Source of the DNA: Thioalkalivibrio sp. ALJ21
GTDB taxonomy: Bacteria; Pseudomonadota; Gammaproteobacteria; Ectothiorhodospirales; Ectothiorhodospiraceae
NCBI RefSeq assembly: GCF_000378605.1
Contig: NZ_KB905158.1
Coordinates: 225,721 to 289,720 of the forward strand
Reading direction: 5' to 3'
Length of the DNA stretch: 64,000 nucleotides
In this document: piece after piece, positions 31,755-39,925 of the stretch
Layout: each line of letters begins with the position of its first letter
Numbering within the stretch: position 1 is the stretch's first letter
The notes under the pieces: model-generated
What the model was told of the DNA's origin: nothing
Databases searched by the model: none
What the model saw: the letters and a program-made list of their open reading frames with translations, nothing else
Program-made: the position numbers and the translations under genes

Positions 31755-32052
31755 ATGCTACTTCACTTGTGTTTGATCTGCAACCGGAACTCCAGCGTCG
31801 GCTCTTCGCCGATTTTGGAAATGCTACTTCACTTGTGTTTGATCTGCAACCGGAACCGATGCGGCTCGGCGACGACTGGCGGCAGAATGCTACTTCACTT
31901 GTGTTTGATCTGCAACCGGAACTAAAGCCGGTGATCGTCTCGGATCGTAACATGCTACTTCACTTGTGTTTGATCTGCAACCGGAACCCCATGAGATTCT
32001 CTCTTTGCAGCATTCTATGCTACTTCACTTGTGTTTGATCTGCAAACGAAAA
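31755..32052 (-). CRISPR. CRISPR array, 5 repeats and 4 spacers (type II-C)
   Basis: 36-base repeats start at 31755, 31821, 31887, 31952 and 32017, separated by spacers of 30, 30, 29 and 29 bases. The first four repeats are identical; the fifth has changed over its last seven bases (distal end). Pairing with the tracrRNA requires crRNA from the minus strand. In that orientation each repeat begins GTTCCGG and ends with a promoter-like TTGCAG, 17 bases, TAGCAT, as in Neisseria-type arrays. No spacer was seen to match the window by eye. Confidence 0.96.
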
Positions 32053-32188
32053 TAAGACGCCTGTTCGGCGGGGGTTGTGTTTATCTTAGTTAACGATGGA
32101 TCCATCATCAAGAGAAGTGTTTCAGTTTCTGTCGTTTTGTGGAATCATAAAACACACTCATACCCTGCCCCGTGAACCGAGTCCACCT

Positions 32189-32788
32189 ATGCGCAACGAT
32201 TGCTTCGCCTGTTCACTTTCCGCAAACCGCACGCAAATGGTCGAACCCGACGGCGCCGAACACTCCATTCTCGCCATCGGTGAAGCGCCCGGAGCAGACG
32301 AGGACGAGCAGGGTGTCGGCTTCATCGGCGCCTCCGGCCGCACGCTCACGCGCGAGATCGAAAGCGTCCTGGGTCTGGGTCGCGAACAATGGGCGAGGGC
32401 GAACATCGCCCGGTGCCGCCCACCCGGCAATCGGAAGCCCAAGGCTGCGGAAGTGAAAGCGTGCGCTGACAAGCTCAAGGAGGCCGTTGCGCTGAAGAAG
32501 CCCCGCGTCATCCTCGCGGTCGGGGAGAGTGCCGGGCGCGCACTATGTGGAGAACGACTGAAGGCCGGCGCCTATCTGCCGCAGATCGCGCAAATGCTGG
32601 CGGACGCTCGGAAGCACGGCCCCTCGGTTCTTCCGACCTTCGAAGGTTGCCGCGTCCTCCCGATGCCGCATACCTCCGGGCTCGCCTGGAATCGCACGTA
32701 CTCAACCGCAGACGGTCCCCGGCGTATTGCCGAACTCGGGCGGGATGCGATTCGGCTGGCGGGGTCCTCGTTTCCGCTGAGGCCGTAG
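32189..32788 (+). CDS. Family 4-type uracil-DNA glycosylase
   Basis: A 199-residue protein of the Fe-S uracil-DNA glycosylase group: CFAC near the N-terminus, GEAPGADEDEQGVGFIGASGRTL (glycine-rich motif 1), NIARCRPPGNRKP with a third Cys, a fourth in EVKACADKL, and LPMPHTSGLAWNR in the place of the HPS motif. It removes uracil from DNA. Lies downstream of the CRISPR array on the plus strand. The ATG was chosen so that the cysteine motif is near the N-terminus. Confidence 0.8.
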   Translation: MRNDCFACSLSANRTQMVEPDGAEHSILAIGEAPGADEDEQGVGFIGASGRTLTREIESVLGLGREQWARANIARCRPPGNRKPKAAEVKACADKLKEAVALKKPRVILAVGESAGRALCGERLKAGAYLPQIAQMLADARKHGPSVLPTFEGCRVLPMPHTSGLAWNRTYSTADGPRRIAELGRDAIRLAGSSFPLRP

Positions 32789-32899
32789 GGATCCTCGGCG
32801 CCGCCTCCAGGCCCATCAAGCTCGCCCCGTGGGGCGGCGCCCCCACTGACGGTGCGGTGGCTTTGGTTATATAAAGGGTCATCTGGAGGAGGCGAGCCC

Positions 32900-33121
32900 A
32901 TGCCTGAACGAACCCCCAATACGATTCGGCCCGAGGATTTTCCCGAGCTACGACTGATCTGCTGGCACCGGGACCCGAAGCGGCCCCTGTCCGAATCCGA
33001 GGCCTTTGGTCTTTACGAGGCCAACTGGCGCTATATCGATGTGGGTCGGCTCACCCAGGAGGAGGCAGACCTCATTGATCGCCTCAAGCGCGACTACGGG
33101 AAGGGCGTGATCAATGGATGA
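32900..33121 (+). CDS. Putative antitoxin partner of the AbiEii-like protein
   Basis: A 73-residue acidic protein with GGAGG before its ATG. It overlaps the AbiEii-like gene by eight bases (ATGGATGA), the layout of a type IV toxin-antitoxin pair. It lacks the AbiEi winged helix of full-length antitoxins, so the partner role rests on position only. Confidence 0.5.
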   Translation: MPERTPNTIRPEDFPELRLICWHRDPKRPLSESEAFGLYEANWRYIDVGRLTQEEADLIDRLKRDYGKGVING

Positions 33122-33872
33122 CAAGCGCGACCACCATCGACGCATTATCTCTGTCCTCGAGGCGATGGACGCCGATCTCCTGGAGCGGACGCAATGCCTT
33201 TTTGGAGGCGGAACGTCGATCGCCCTCAGGCTGAATGACTTTCGGATGAGTGCCGACATCGATTTCCTGTGCTCGAGCCCGGAAGGCTATCGAGAGCTAA
33301 GGAGCATGATTCCCAGGTTCTCGGAAACCGGGTTGTCCAGCCTCTTCCAAAAGCCAGTCCGCCAGCTTCGCGAGGCGCGCGCCGATCGATACGGGATTCG
33401 AAGCGTCTTGGATGTCGATGGCGCGCCAATCAAGTTCGAGATTGTCATGGAGGGGCGCATCAATCTTGACGCCTCATTTGAACGCTTCCACGGCGCTCCA
33501 GTGCTCTCCATGGCCGACTCCTTCGCCGAGAAGATGCTTGCGAACTCTGACCGGTGGGGCGACCGATCGATTGAGAGCCGAGACATCCTTGATCTGGCTG
33601 CAATGGTCCACACTTGGGGGCCGATTCCATTGCAATCCCAGATGAAGGTGTACGCGGCGTACGGCAGCGACCCCATCGATGACCTCCGCAAGGCAGCGCA
33701 GTTTGTGCTCGACCAGGATGCCTACCGTGAACGCTGCTTCGAGTCGCTTCAGATTGACTCCGAAAGCCAGGCTTGGGTCACGAATGCGCTTCGGCACCTG
33801 GGGGCCGGCAAGGGTCTGGAGGCCCGGAATGCGTCTCTTCACGGCCACCAAAACCATAGGAGCCCCCACTGA
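33114..33872 (+). CDS. AbiEii/AbiGii-type nucleotidyltransferase toxin
   Basis: A 252-residue protein. FGGGTSIALRLNDFRMSADIDFL is the AbiEii nucleotidyltransferase motif (GGT..A..L...R.S.DIDF), and LSMADSFAEKMLANSDRWGDRSIESRDILDLAAM the second conserved block with Lys and Asp. AbiEii proteins block growth during phage infection by modifying tRNA. It is coupled to a small upstream gene and to the GIY-YIG-like gene downstream (TGATG). Confidence 0.8.
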   Translation: MDDKRDHHRRIISVLEAMDADLLERTQCLFGGGTSIALRLNDFRMSADIDFLCSSPEGYRELRSMIPRFSETGLSSLFQKPVRQLREARADRYGIRSVLDVDGAPIKFEIVMEGRINLDASFERFHGAPVLSMADSFAEKMLANSDRWGDRSIESRDILDLAAMVHTWGPIPLQSQMKVYAAYGSDPIDDLRKAAQFVLDQDAYRERCFESLQIDSESQAWVTNALRHLGAGKGLEARNASLHGHQNHRSPH

Positions 33873-34369
33873 TGCCAGCCAATGAATTCCAGGCCGCGTG
33901 GCCCGATCAATTCAACCTGGTCGCCGAGATCGACTGGACGCGCCCGGCACCACACGACCTCCTGTTTTCCGGTGGCGTCGAAGAGGACCAGTGGGCGTAT
34001 CTGTATGCGATCGTAGCCTGGGTCGACAAGGGCTGGTGGCCTTACTACATCGGCAAGACGTTCGCTCAAACGGTTTCGAGGAGGAATCAGCAGCCGGACC
34101 ATAGGGCGCGCCTCGACAAGCTTCAGGCGAAACACCCATCCCTGACGTTCTCGGTTTCACTGGGCACTCCGGACATCACATCCGGCCGGTTTGATGAGGG
34201 TGCGATTGATGCCATCGAGGGGCTGCTAATCTTCTCGAACTGGCATGAGGACATGGCGAACGAGCGCAAAATCAACAGCTTCTCCCATAAACATCAAGTC
34301 CGCCTTAAGAACACCGGCTGGACGGATCACCTCGAGAAAGAAATCGCCTACGGCGTGTTTTACCGCTAA
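33872..34369 (+). CDS. GIY-YIG-like protein
   Basis: A 165-residue protein with a GIY-YIG-like arrangement: YLYAIVAWVDKGWWPYYIGKT, then VSRRNQQPDH, then IDAIEGLLIFSNWHEDMANERKINSF. The second Tyr-Ile-Gly and the following Arg and Glu fit the nuclease core. Start overlaps the stop of the AbiEii-like gene. It may be part of the same defence cassette. Nuclease activity is inferred. Confidence 0.6.
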   Translation: MPANEFQAAWPDQFNLVAEIDWTRPAPHDLLFSGGVEEDQWAYLYAIVAWVDKGWWPYYIGKTFAQTVSRRNQQPDHRARLDKLQAKHPSLTFSVSLGTPDITSGRFDEGAIDAIEGLLIFSNWHEDMANERKINSFSHKHQVRLKNTGWTDHLEKEIAYGVFYR

Positions 34370-34388
34370 CCCCAACCCAAGGAGCCTC

Positions 34389-34952
34389 ATGGCCATCCAA
34401 TCAAGCGTGCTTTCTTCGCACCTGGGCGAATCCCTCGAGCACCTTCACCAGCTGCTACTGGCACCCTATAAAGGGGCCAATCCTGATTGCGATGCCGCCA
34501 TCTTGCCGTTCGAGGCCGCGCAGTCCGCCAGCCGGCCCCACGAATACCTGCAGTGCATGCTCGACGTGCTAAGGGTCACGTTCGAGCCCGCGCCAATCGG
34601 CAGCGTGCTCCTGAACGCCAACCCCAACCTGTTCACGAGCATTCCGGCACTGATGGGCGCCTTCGATTTGGGCTACGGGTCACTCGTGGCCGACCCAGCG
34701 CAGGCGTTCGGCGATTTCTGGCCCCAAACGATGAAACCTCACCTGCGCAGCCATGGAAGCGATCCCGATGCCGCCCAGGCGGTCTTCGTTATCGTGACCA
34801 CAGGCCCCGAGCGTTACGGCCCAGCGCTTCTCGACGAGATCGCGCCGGCGCTTGAAGATCAGGCCCACTATGGATTCTGCCTGGACCCGGCACTGGAGGG
34901 GCGACTGCGGGTTTCGGTGTGGTGCGTATCCCCGGCGCGCGCGCCCAGCTAA
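34389..34952 (+). CDS. Unknown 187-residue protein
   Basis: A soluble protein with AAGGAG before the ATG, 19 bases downstream of the GIY-YIG-like gene. Segments such as SVLLNANPNLFTSIPALMGAFDLGYG suggest a globular alpha/beta fold. No family recognised. Confidence 0.6.
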   Translation: MAIQSSVLSSHLGESLEHLHQLLLAPYKGANPDCDAAILPFEAAQSASRPHEYLQCMLDVLRVTFEPAPIGSVLLNANPNLFTSIPALMGAFDLGYGSLVADPAQAFGDFWPQTMKPHLRSHGSDPDAAQAVFVIVTTGPERYGPALLDEIAPALEDQAHYGFCLDPALEGRLRVSVWCVSPARAPS

Positions 34953-34973
34953 CCCCTCATCCTTCCCACTCCT

Positions 34974-35002
34974 TTGTTTTCGTGTTACGGTGTACTAACA
35001 CT
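34974..35002 (+). promoter_or_regulatory. Shared-architecture promoter B
   Basis: TTGTTT (34974-34979), T, CGTGTTACG (34981-34989). The -10 is weak (TAACAC at 34996-35001, spacer 16). Confidence 0.55.
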
Positions 35003-35027
35003 AATTAGCGATCAAAAGGAAAGGGTC

Positions 35028-35429
35028 ATGGATCAACTCGACGCCATTCTTACGCATGCCCTCTACAAAGAATGCGCCTCCCGTCCTCCGTCCTGGATTC
35101 CGATGGACCGCAGCGAGGAGCCGCTTGAGGGGTTTCACTGGATTGCCGGCACCCGCCCCAGAAAAGGCCGCCACAACGAGTGGGCCCCGTTTATGCTGCT
35201 CGCGTTTTTCGACTCTCAGGTCTGGCAGCCGGAGTACCCGATCGAGAAGGGCTTTGACCCGGTGAGATCGACCAGAGTGTCGATGGATAGTGCGCACATC
35301 CCCGAGTCCTCCACCTGCGGCCTCCCGGATGGCTGGACAGTGACGCACCATATCCCGGTGGTATCTCCCGACACGACCGACCTCGAGCTTCCAGAGTCCG
35401 GCGTGATGGCGGGCGATAGCGACCGCTGA
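35028..35429 (+). CDS. Unknown 133-residue protein
   Basis: Starts at an ATG with AAAGGA upstream, 25-30 bases after a shared-architecture promoter. Aromatic-rich (GFHWIAGTRPRKGRHNEWAPF). First gene of a two-gene operon with the HExxH protein. No family recognised. Confidence 0.6.
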   Translation: MDQLDAILTHALYKECASRPPSWIPMDRSEEPLEGFHWIAGTRPRKGRHNEWAPFMLLAFFDSQVWQPEYPIEKGFDPVRSTRVSMDSAHIPESSTCGLPDGWTVTHHIPVVSPDTTDLELPESGVMAGDSDR

Positions 35430-35430
35430 C

Positions 35431-36135
35431 ATGGATGCTTTCGATTTCGAAAACGTCGACGCCCTGAGCGACTACATTCAGGGCTCGGCCTTGGCTCACC
35501 CGGACCTCGCGCTGGCTGCACGCACAACCTACACGGGCGATGGCATCCTGGTCGCTCGCTATGTTGATGTCAGCCTGCATGCCGTCACGCATGAGATGGC
35601 GCATGTGATCGACTTCTATCGGCGCGGGCAGACCGAGCGGTATGGCCGCTATGGCTTTGGCCTCAGCTATCCCGAATTGACACTGCTGGACCAAACGTTT
35701 CCGAATCCGACTAACACACGCGGCATTCTCTGCGAGTGCCGGGTGTTTGCGATGCAGGCGGTCTTGCTACGAGAGCACCTGGGTTTCGACCTCGATGTAG
35801 CCGATTTCTTCGCCGATTCGGCGCGCCTGATCGCCGCCAGTAGCCTCGAGCTCCCGGATGCCTTGCTCATCCCGAGGCGTCGGGCGATCACGCGACATAT
35901 GAACGCGGAGGAGAGGCGCTTTCGAAAGGCCCAGCACCGAGGTGAAGAGGCGAGGGGATCAAACCCCTACCTGAACCCCTCTGTCTGCTCTTACCGGCAG
36001 GATCGCCTGGAGTACGCCCTCAAGCATATGGTTCGCGGATACCAAAACGAGCGCGCAGACGCAGTGCTGGCGGATTATCGCGAGGCCATCTCGATGTTGG
36101 CCAGGTATCGTGAGGAGCCCAAAATGGCGGCCTAA
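35431..36135 (+). CDS. HExxH-containing putative metallopeptidase
   Basis: A 234-residue protein. VTHEMAHVIDF supplies the zincin signature HExxH (H54, E55, H58) in a helical context; a downstream acidic ligand could be in ILCECRVFAMQAVLL. No signal peptide, so any activity would be cytoplasmic. Begins one base after the preceding stop. It is probably a zinc-dependent protease-like protein; no family was identified. Confidence 0.6.
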   Translation: MDAFDFENVDALSDYIQGSALAHPDLALAARTTYTGDGILVARYVDVSLHAVTHEMAHVIDFYRRGQTERYGRYGFGLSYPELTLLDQTFPNPTNTRGILCECRVFAMQAVLLREHLGFDLDVADFFADSARLIAASSLELPDALLIPRRRAITRHMNAEERRFRKAQHRGEEARGSNPYLNPSVCSYRQDRLEYALKHMVRGYQNERADAVLADYREAISMLARYREEPKMAA

Positions 36136-36172
36136 TGGGTGCTATTGTCCGGGGCTGCTTACCCATTATTTA

Positions 36173-36201
36173 TTGATTACGTGTTACGTTTCTTGTATTA
36201 T
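36173..36201 (+). promoter_or_regulatory. Shared-architecture promoter C
   Basis: TTGATT (36173-36178), A, CGTGTTACG (36180-36188), TATTAT (36196-36201); spacer 17. Confidence 0.7.
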
Positions 36202-36242
36202 TAACTCTAACGAATGGCTTAGGGCTTCTACAGGAGCACGGC

Positions 36243-36761
36243 ATGTACGACTACACCCGCGTCACCACCTTCATTCCTAACTTCGCAGCCGAGAAGGACC
36301 TTCTCCATGTTGCCCGCCTGGGGCTTGCTCAGCTTGAGAATCAGGCTCGGAAGCATGGCCCTCTGACGAACCTGGATAGCGCCCGCAGAGCGGTTTCGGC
36401 TTTGGAGGTTGCGATCGTGTCGGCCATCAAAGATGACGAAAAGCTCAACCAGGCGTATCGGGATGAGGCCGAAAAGGATTTCGGCCGTGATGGCGAGCTG
36501 GAGTTCGACTATGGCGCGACCATTAGTCATGGCACCGAGGAAGGTGGCGCCTATGTGCAAGGCTGGCGCTGGGTCTCCGACACCCCCGCGATCCGCGCTC
36601 TCAAAGGGCTCCCGGAAGAGGAATCCGAGTCTCGGTTTCTGAATTACTATCGCTGCGAAGACTGCGACACCGACTGGGAGGACGAGTGGGATTCGACGTG
36701 CGATGACGACTGCCCGAGCTGCGGCAAAGACTTCTCGCCCTACATGTCCGAAGAACTGTAA
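36243..36761 (+). CDS. Protein with C-terminal zinc ribbon
   Basis: A 172-residue protein. The last 40 residues (RCEDCDTDWEDEWDSTCDDDCPSCGKDFSPYMSEEL) are a zinc ribbon with three Cys pairs that recurs as a stand-alone tail on phage and plasmid proteins. The N-terminal part is helical. A shared-architecture promoter lies directly upstream. Function unknown. Confidence 0.65.
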   Translation: MYDYTRVTTFIPNFAAEKDLLHVARLGLAQLENQARKHGPLTNLDSARRAVSALEVAIVSAIKDDEKLNQAYRDEAEKDFGRDGELEFDYGATISHGTEEGGAYVQGWRWVSDTPAIRALKGLPEEESESRFLNYYRCEDCDTDWEDEWDSTCDDDCPSCGKDFSPYMSEEL

Positions 36762-36841
36762 CTGCCCATGATCGCCTGCGCCCATCCGGCCGGGCATTCA
36801 AATTGGGAACCAGAAGATCACCCACTCACGAGGTCGCCATC

Positions 36842-37222
36842 ATGACAACGCACACCGAACAATCCTCCTCGGCCAAGCCGGTCGAGTCCCCTGCGGCCGC
36901 TATGGCGGAACTGCACGGCGGCTATTGGAGCGAGCACCCTGATTTCCCGCTCGCGGACTGGCGGCACGAGATCGCGAACGATGATACTCGCCAATCGTAT
37001 TGGGACTGGGTGGTCTCGAAGTCTGAAGAGGGTGGCAAAAAGGCCCGCATCCTCATCACCCTCCAGCTCGACTACGAACTGAACGGCGAGCTCCCGCCAT
37101 TGGCGTCCGAATTGGCCGAGTCGACGATCGAGCGCGAGATCGAGAATGGCGGGTTCACGGGCGACACCGCGATGTTTATTAATGCCTGGGACCTTAGGGT
37201 TCGCGCCATCAGCGAAGACTGA
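36842..37222 (+). CDS. Plasmid-type protein with YWDWV motif
   Basis: A 126-residue protein. HPDFPLADWRHEIANDDTRQSYWDWV matches a motif common in plasmid and ICE-encoded hypothetical proteins and recurs in the 206-residue protein at 44654-45274. The function of the motif is unknown. GAGG precedes the ATG. Confidence 0.65.
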   Translation: MTTHTEQSSSAKPVESPAAAMAELHGGYWSEHPDFPLADWRHEIANDDTRQSYWDWVVSKSEEGGKKARILITLQLDYELNGELPPLASELAESTIEREIENGGFTGDTAMFINAWDLRVRAISED

Positions 37223-37274
37223 TGCACAACGGGTTCAGAGCCGCCATTTGCTAACGACACCGTCTCCCAGCACG

Positions 37275-37871
37275 ATGGCGCAACCCATATCTTCATCGAC
37301 GCAAAGACCAGGGGTACCCAGACCCGTGAACGCCCGCGAGATGCTAGAGGTCCTGGTCGACGACTACGGCCTCAATATCAACCAAATTGCAGCGGAGTCA
37401 GGCCTCCATCAGCCGACCGTCCACCGCGTCTATTCGGGCGACAGCGCATCCCCCAAAGAATCGACGTTTACGGCCATTCGCGAAGTATTCGAGCGTTACG
37501 CGAAGGAGGGGGCGGACAGCCCGGTTGCGGTACATTGGTACGAGGTCGTGATTCGCTCCTCGCAAACCCGGACGTATCGCCTCCAGGGGCGCAGCGAAAG
37601 CGCGGCGCGCGGGCGTGCCCTCGAGCTGGACTCCCGCTTGGCCGGGGCTGAAAGCGCCGTTCTTTCTGCCTGCGCCCCCGCAGTGTTGCGACGAACTGAT
37701 CGCGAGACGCCCACCATTGCGCGCTCGGCCCAGCTATCGAGGCCGGCCGGCCCCGTGAGGGTGTCGATGCCGGGGCAGGAGCGTCCCGCCGACCTGACGC
37801 CTGATGAGGCTCGCGATTTGCTGTCGTCCCTGCTGGATCAGATGGGTGGGGAGCTCGAGCTGGGCAACTGA
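37275..37871 (+). CDS. HTH regulator
   Basis: A 198-residue protein. LVDDYGLNINQIAAESGLHQPTVHRVYSG is a helix-turn-helix of XRE/Cro or LacI-like type near the N-terminus; the remainder is of unknown fold. The start is uncertain: an ATG at 37275 without a clear ribosome-binding site, or a GTG at 37326. It is convergent with the CI-like repressor gene (ends 22 bases apart), and the two may form a regulatory pair. Confidence 0.6.
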   Translation: MAQPISSSTQRPGVPRPVNAREMLEVLVDDYGLNINQIAAESGLHQPTVHRVYSGDSASPKESTFTAIREVFERYAKEGADSPVAVHWYEVVIRSSQTRTYRLQGRSESAARGRALELDSRLAGAESAVLSACAPAVLRRTDRETPTIARSAQLSRPAGPVRVSMPGQERPADLTPDEARDLLSSLLDQMGGELELGN

Positions 37872-37893
37872 GGGGCTGCAGAACGCCGCAGCA

Positions 37894-38493
37894 CTACAGC
37901 GCAAAGGCCGAGTGGACGCCGGCAATGCTGTAGATCGCCCAATCCAGCTCACGATCCTCCCACCTTCTCGATCCCCCGCACACCGGAGCCAGGCATACGG
38001 CCTTAGGGCGAACAGCCACGAGCGCCTCGACCCGAACCTCTCCAGTCGCCTGCGAGTGCAGCAGCACGTCCACACCCGGTGCCGGCGGCCTAATGCGATC
38101 CAGCAGCAGCATCTCCCCATCGCGGTACCTTGGGTCCCAGTGTGTCCCTGCCACCTCCAGCGCCCAGTATTCAGGGCCCGCAGGCCCGCCTGCCGGGAGA
38201 TACCGGGTCGGCTTGCTCTCAATGGCTTCAGTGCTCCCGTAGATCGGGATGTGCTCGACTGGCTCGGCCCCCGATGACGCGCCGAGGAACCATTGAAGCG
38301 GCTTTCCAAGAGCCTCAGCGACAAGCTCAAGATTATCGATCGTTATCTGACCCTCCTGAACCCATCCGGTCACGGCCGAGGGCGAAACACCCACTTGGCC
38401 TGCAAGCCACCGCTGCTTGCGACCGATCTCCTCGAGTCCGAGGCTGATTCTTGCTCGAATAATCTCTCGTAACGGGGTTATTTCCGTGCCCAT
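37894..38493 (-). CDS. CI/LexA-like repressor with degenerate S24 active site
   Basis: A 199-residue protein. Residues about 25-60 are an XRE HTH (WLAGQVGVSPSAVTGWVQEG). Residues about 95-199 have the S24 peptidase layout of phage repressors, but the GDSM motif reads GTHWDP: the catalytic Ser is His118, and the Lys position reads VEAL. Self-cleavage, the normal SOS switch, should be impossible. It is divergent from the 38643 operon; promoter D with the shared palindrome lies in the 149-base gap, which makes this protein the best candidate for the regulator of that promoter family. Confidence 0.75.
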   Translation of the reverse strand: MGTEITPLREIIRARISLGLEEIGRKQRWLAGQVGVSPSAVTGWVQEGQITIDNLELVAEALGKPLQWFLGASSGAEPVEHIPIYGSTEAIESKPTRYLPAGGPAGPEYWALEVAGTHWDPRYRDGEMLLLDRIRPPAPGVDVLLHSQATGEVRVEALVAVRPKAVCLAPVCGGSRRWEDRELDWAIYSIAGVHSAFAL

Positions 38494-38582
38494 GGGCTCG
38501 TGTGTCCTTGATGTGCCTGAGGCCCTGGATTCTACCCGTTCTTACGCGCCCTGAAACCGGGGACCAATTAATCACCTTGCGA

Positions 38583-38611
38583 TTGTTTTCGTATTACGTT
38601 GTTGATATGAT
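38583..38611 (+). promoter_or_regulatory. Shared-architecture promoter D
   Basis: TTGTTT (38583-38588), T, CGTATTACG (38590-38598), TATGAT (38606-38611); spacer 17. In the divergent gap next to the CI-like gene. Confidence 0.75.
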
Positions 38612-38642
38612 ATTGAAAACGCAAACGAAGGAGCCTGCCAAT

Positions 38643-39056
38643 ATGAAATACGCGATCGAAACCGTGCGACCCTACCATGTTGGCGTAACCCATTTTCGAG
38701 ATGATCAAGCCCTGGATGATCCTATTCAGGAGTCCGATATCGGAAAGCTCATTTTTTCGGATGGACCCACCTTCACGCTGGAGTCGGACGAAGATCGCAG
38801 CATTCGGCTCGCTCACGCGGCCACCGAGCGCATGGAGAGGTTAAGCGAGGAGATTCGCGCGATCGCAGAGGCGATGCCCCATCGGGGCGATACGTGCGAG
38901 GAGAGCCAGCGCATGTGCCTCCTCTGGGCTGCTCTTGATCTTGAGCGCGTGATCAATGGCCTTTCGATGGATGACTTCAGTCCTGCGCCGGATTCGGCAG
39001 ATGGATGGACGCCGTACAAGCTGGCCGGAGTCCTGGAGGCGGGCGGACATGAGTGA
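38643..39056 (+). CDS. Unknown 137-residue protein
   Basis: First gene of a seven-gene operon (38643-42114) under promoter D. Acidic, helical in the second half. GGAG precedes the ATG. The stop overlaps the next gene by eight bases. No family recognised. Confidence 0.6.
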   Translation: MKYAIETVRPYHVGVTHFRDDQALDDPIQESDIGKLIFSDGPTFTLESDEDRSIRLAHAATERMERLSEEIRAIAEAMPHRGDTCEESQRMCLLWAALDLERVINGLSMDDFSPAPDSADGWTPYKLAGVLEAGGHE

Positions 39057-39462
39057 CCCCAAGAGGACCTCTCGTCACGATCGGGCGCGCGCGCTCCTGA
39101 ACCATGTGGCCGAGGCCGGCGCCTCGGAAGAGGGCGATGCGGCCCTGAGATCCCTCCTCGAATACATTCGCGAAATGGAAGCCGTGGAAGACGAGCTTAC
39201 AGTCGCGTACATGGCCGGGCAGGGCGCCGGGCGCGCGGGCCTCGAGGCTGAGAATGCGCGGCTCAAGCAGTTTATTGGTGAGCTCCCGGGAAAGCTTCAA
39301 GAAGCCGAGCTGAGAGCCCAGCTTGGCCCTGGGGAGGATACGCCGCTGGCGAAGGTCGAATTGACTCACATGTGGGACTCCGGCGAGTGTGCGGAGTGGA
39401 TCCAGGAGCAAGCGGAGGCGCTCCTGGGGGGCGGCGAAAAACCGGAGGACCGGCATGATTGA
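39049..39462 (+). CDS. Unknown helical 137-residue protein
   Basis: Mostly helical (ALRSLLEYIREMEAVEDELTVAYMAG; ENARLKQFIGELPGKLQEAELRAQL), resembling small coiled-coil phage proteins of the 'ead/Ea22-like' type in layout only. Overlaps both neighbours by eight bases (ATG start, then stop four bases later), so translation is coupled along the operon. Confidence 0.55.
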   Translation: MSDPKRTSRHDRARALLNHVAEAGASEEGDAALRSLLEYIREMEAVEDELTVAYMAGQGAGRAGLEAENARLKQFIGELPGKLQEAELRAQLGPGEDTPLAKVELTHMWDSGECAEWIQEQAEALLGGGEKPEDRHD

Positions 39463-39925
39463 CGCCACCCCTGCGCGCGTCAGCCATCTGATTCGCTTCC
39501 AGGTCATCGTTCCCGTCGAGCGCATTACCGAAGAGTCCTTGCTATCGCTAATCGGATCGGAAGGCATCTGCCCTGAGACTGAAGGTACGATTGAGCGCGT
39601 AATGGATGCACTCCCACGGCACGCGCACGCGGAAGATAGCCGCCTTCTCCTGGGCCCTTTGGCTGCAGCAGGGGTTGATGTGCTCGGCTTTGATCGCGGG
39701 AAGAGGGTGCGCATCCCCAAGGGTGTCGCAGTCCGCACAACCGGCCCTGTCGCCCAAACGACCGAGACCCGGCGTGCCCAGATCATTACTGTGCACAACG
39801 CGTTTGCCGGACACTTTATGCATGACCACTTGCGCGAGGCCGTCGTGCAATGGGCGGGCTCTGGCGGCTACTGGAAGCAGGCGGCTCTGAACGACATTCT
39901 GGTGAACGGCGGGGGCCCCGTCTGA
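39455..39925 (+). CDS. Unknown 156-residue protein
   Basis: Third gene of the operon. Soluble, with FAGHFMHDHLREAVVQWAGSGGYWKQ near the C-terminus. Starts eight bases before the preceding stop and its stop shares one base with the methyltransferase ATG (TGATG). No family recognised. Confidence 0.55.
   Translation: MIDATPARVSHLIRFQVIVPVERITEESLLSLIGSEGICPETEGTIERVMDALPRHAHAEDSRLLLGPLAAAGVDVLGFDRGKRVRIPKGVAVRTTGPVAQTTETRRAQIITVHNAFAGHFMHDHLREAVVQWAGSGGYWKQAALNDILVNGGGPV

Noticed and set aside
31791..32016. Self-targeting spacers
   Set aside because: No spacer match to the window was found by eye; a full search would be needed to exclude short or imperfect matches.
31735..32038. Apparent ORF across the CRISPR array
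   Set aside because: Produced by the repeats themselves (repeating peptide YATSLVFDLQPE); not a gene.
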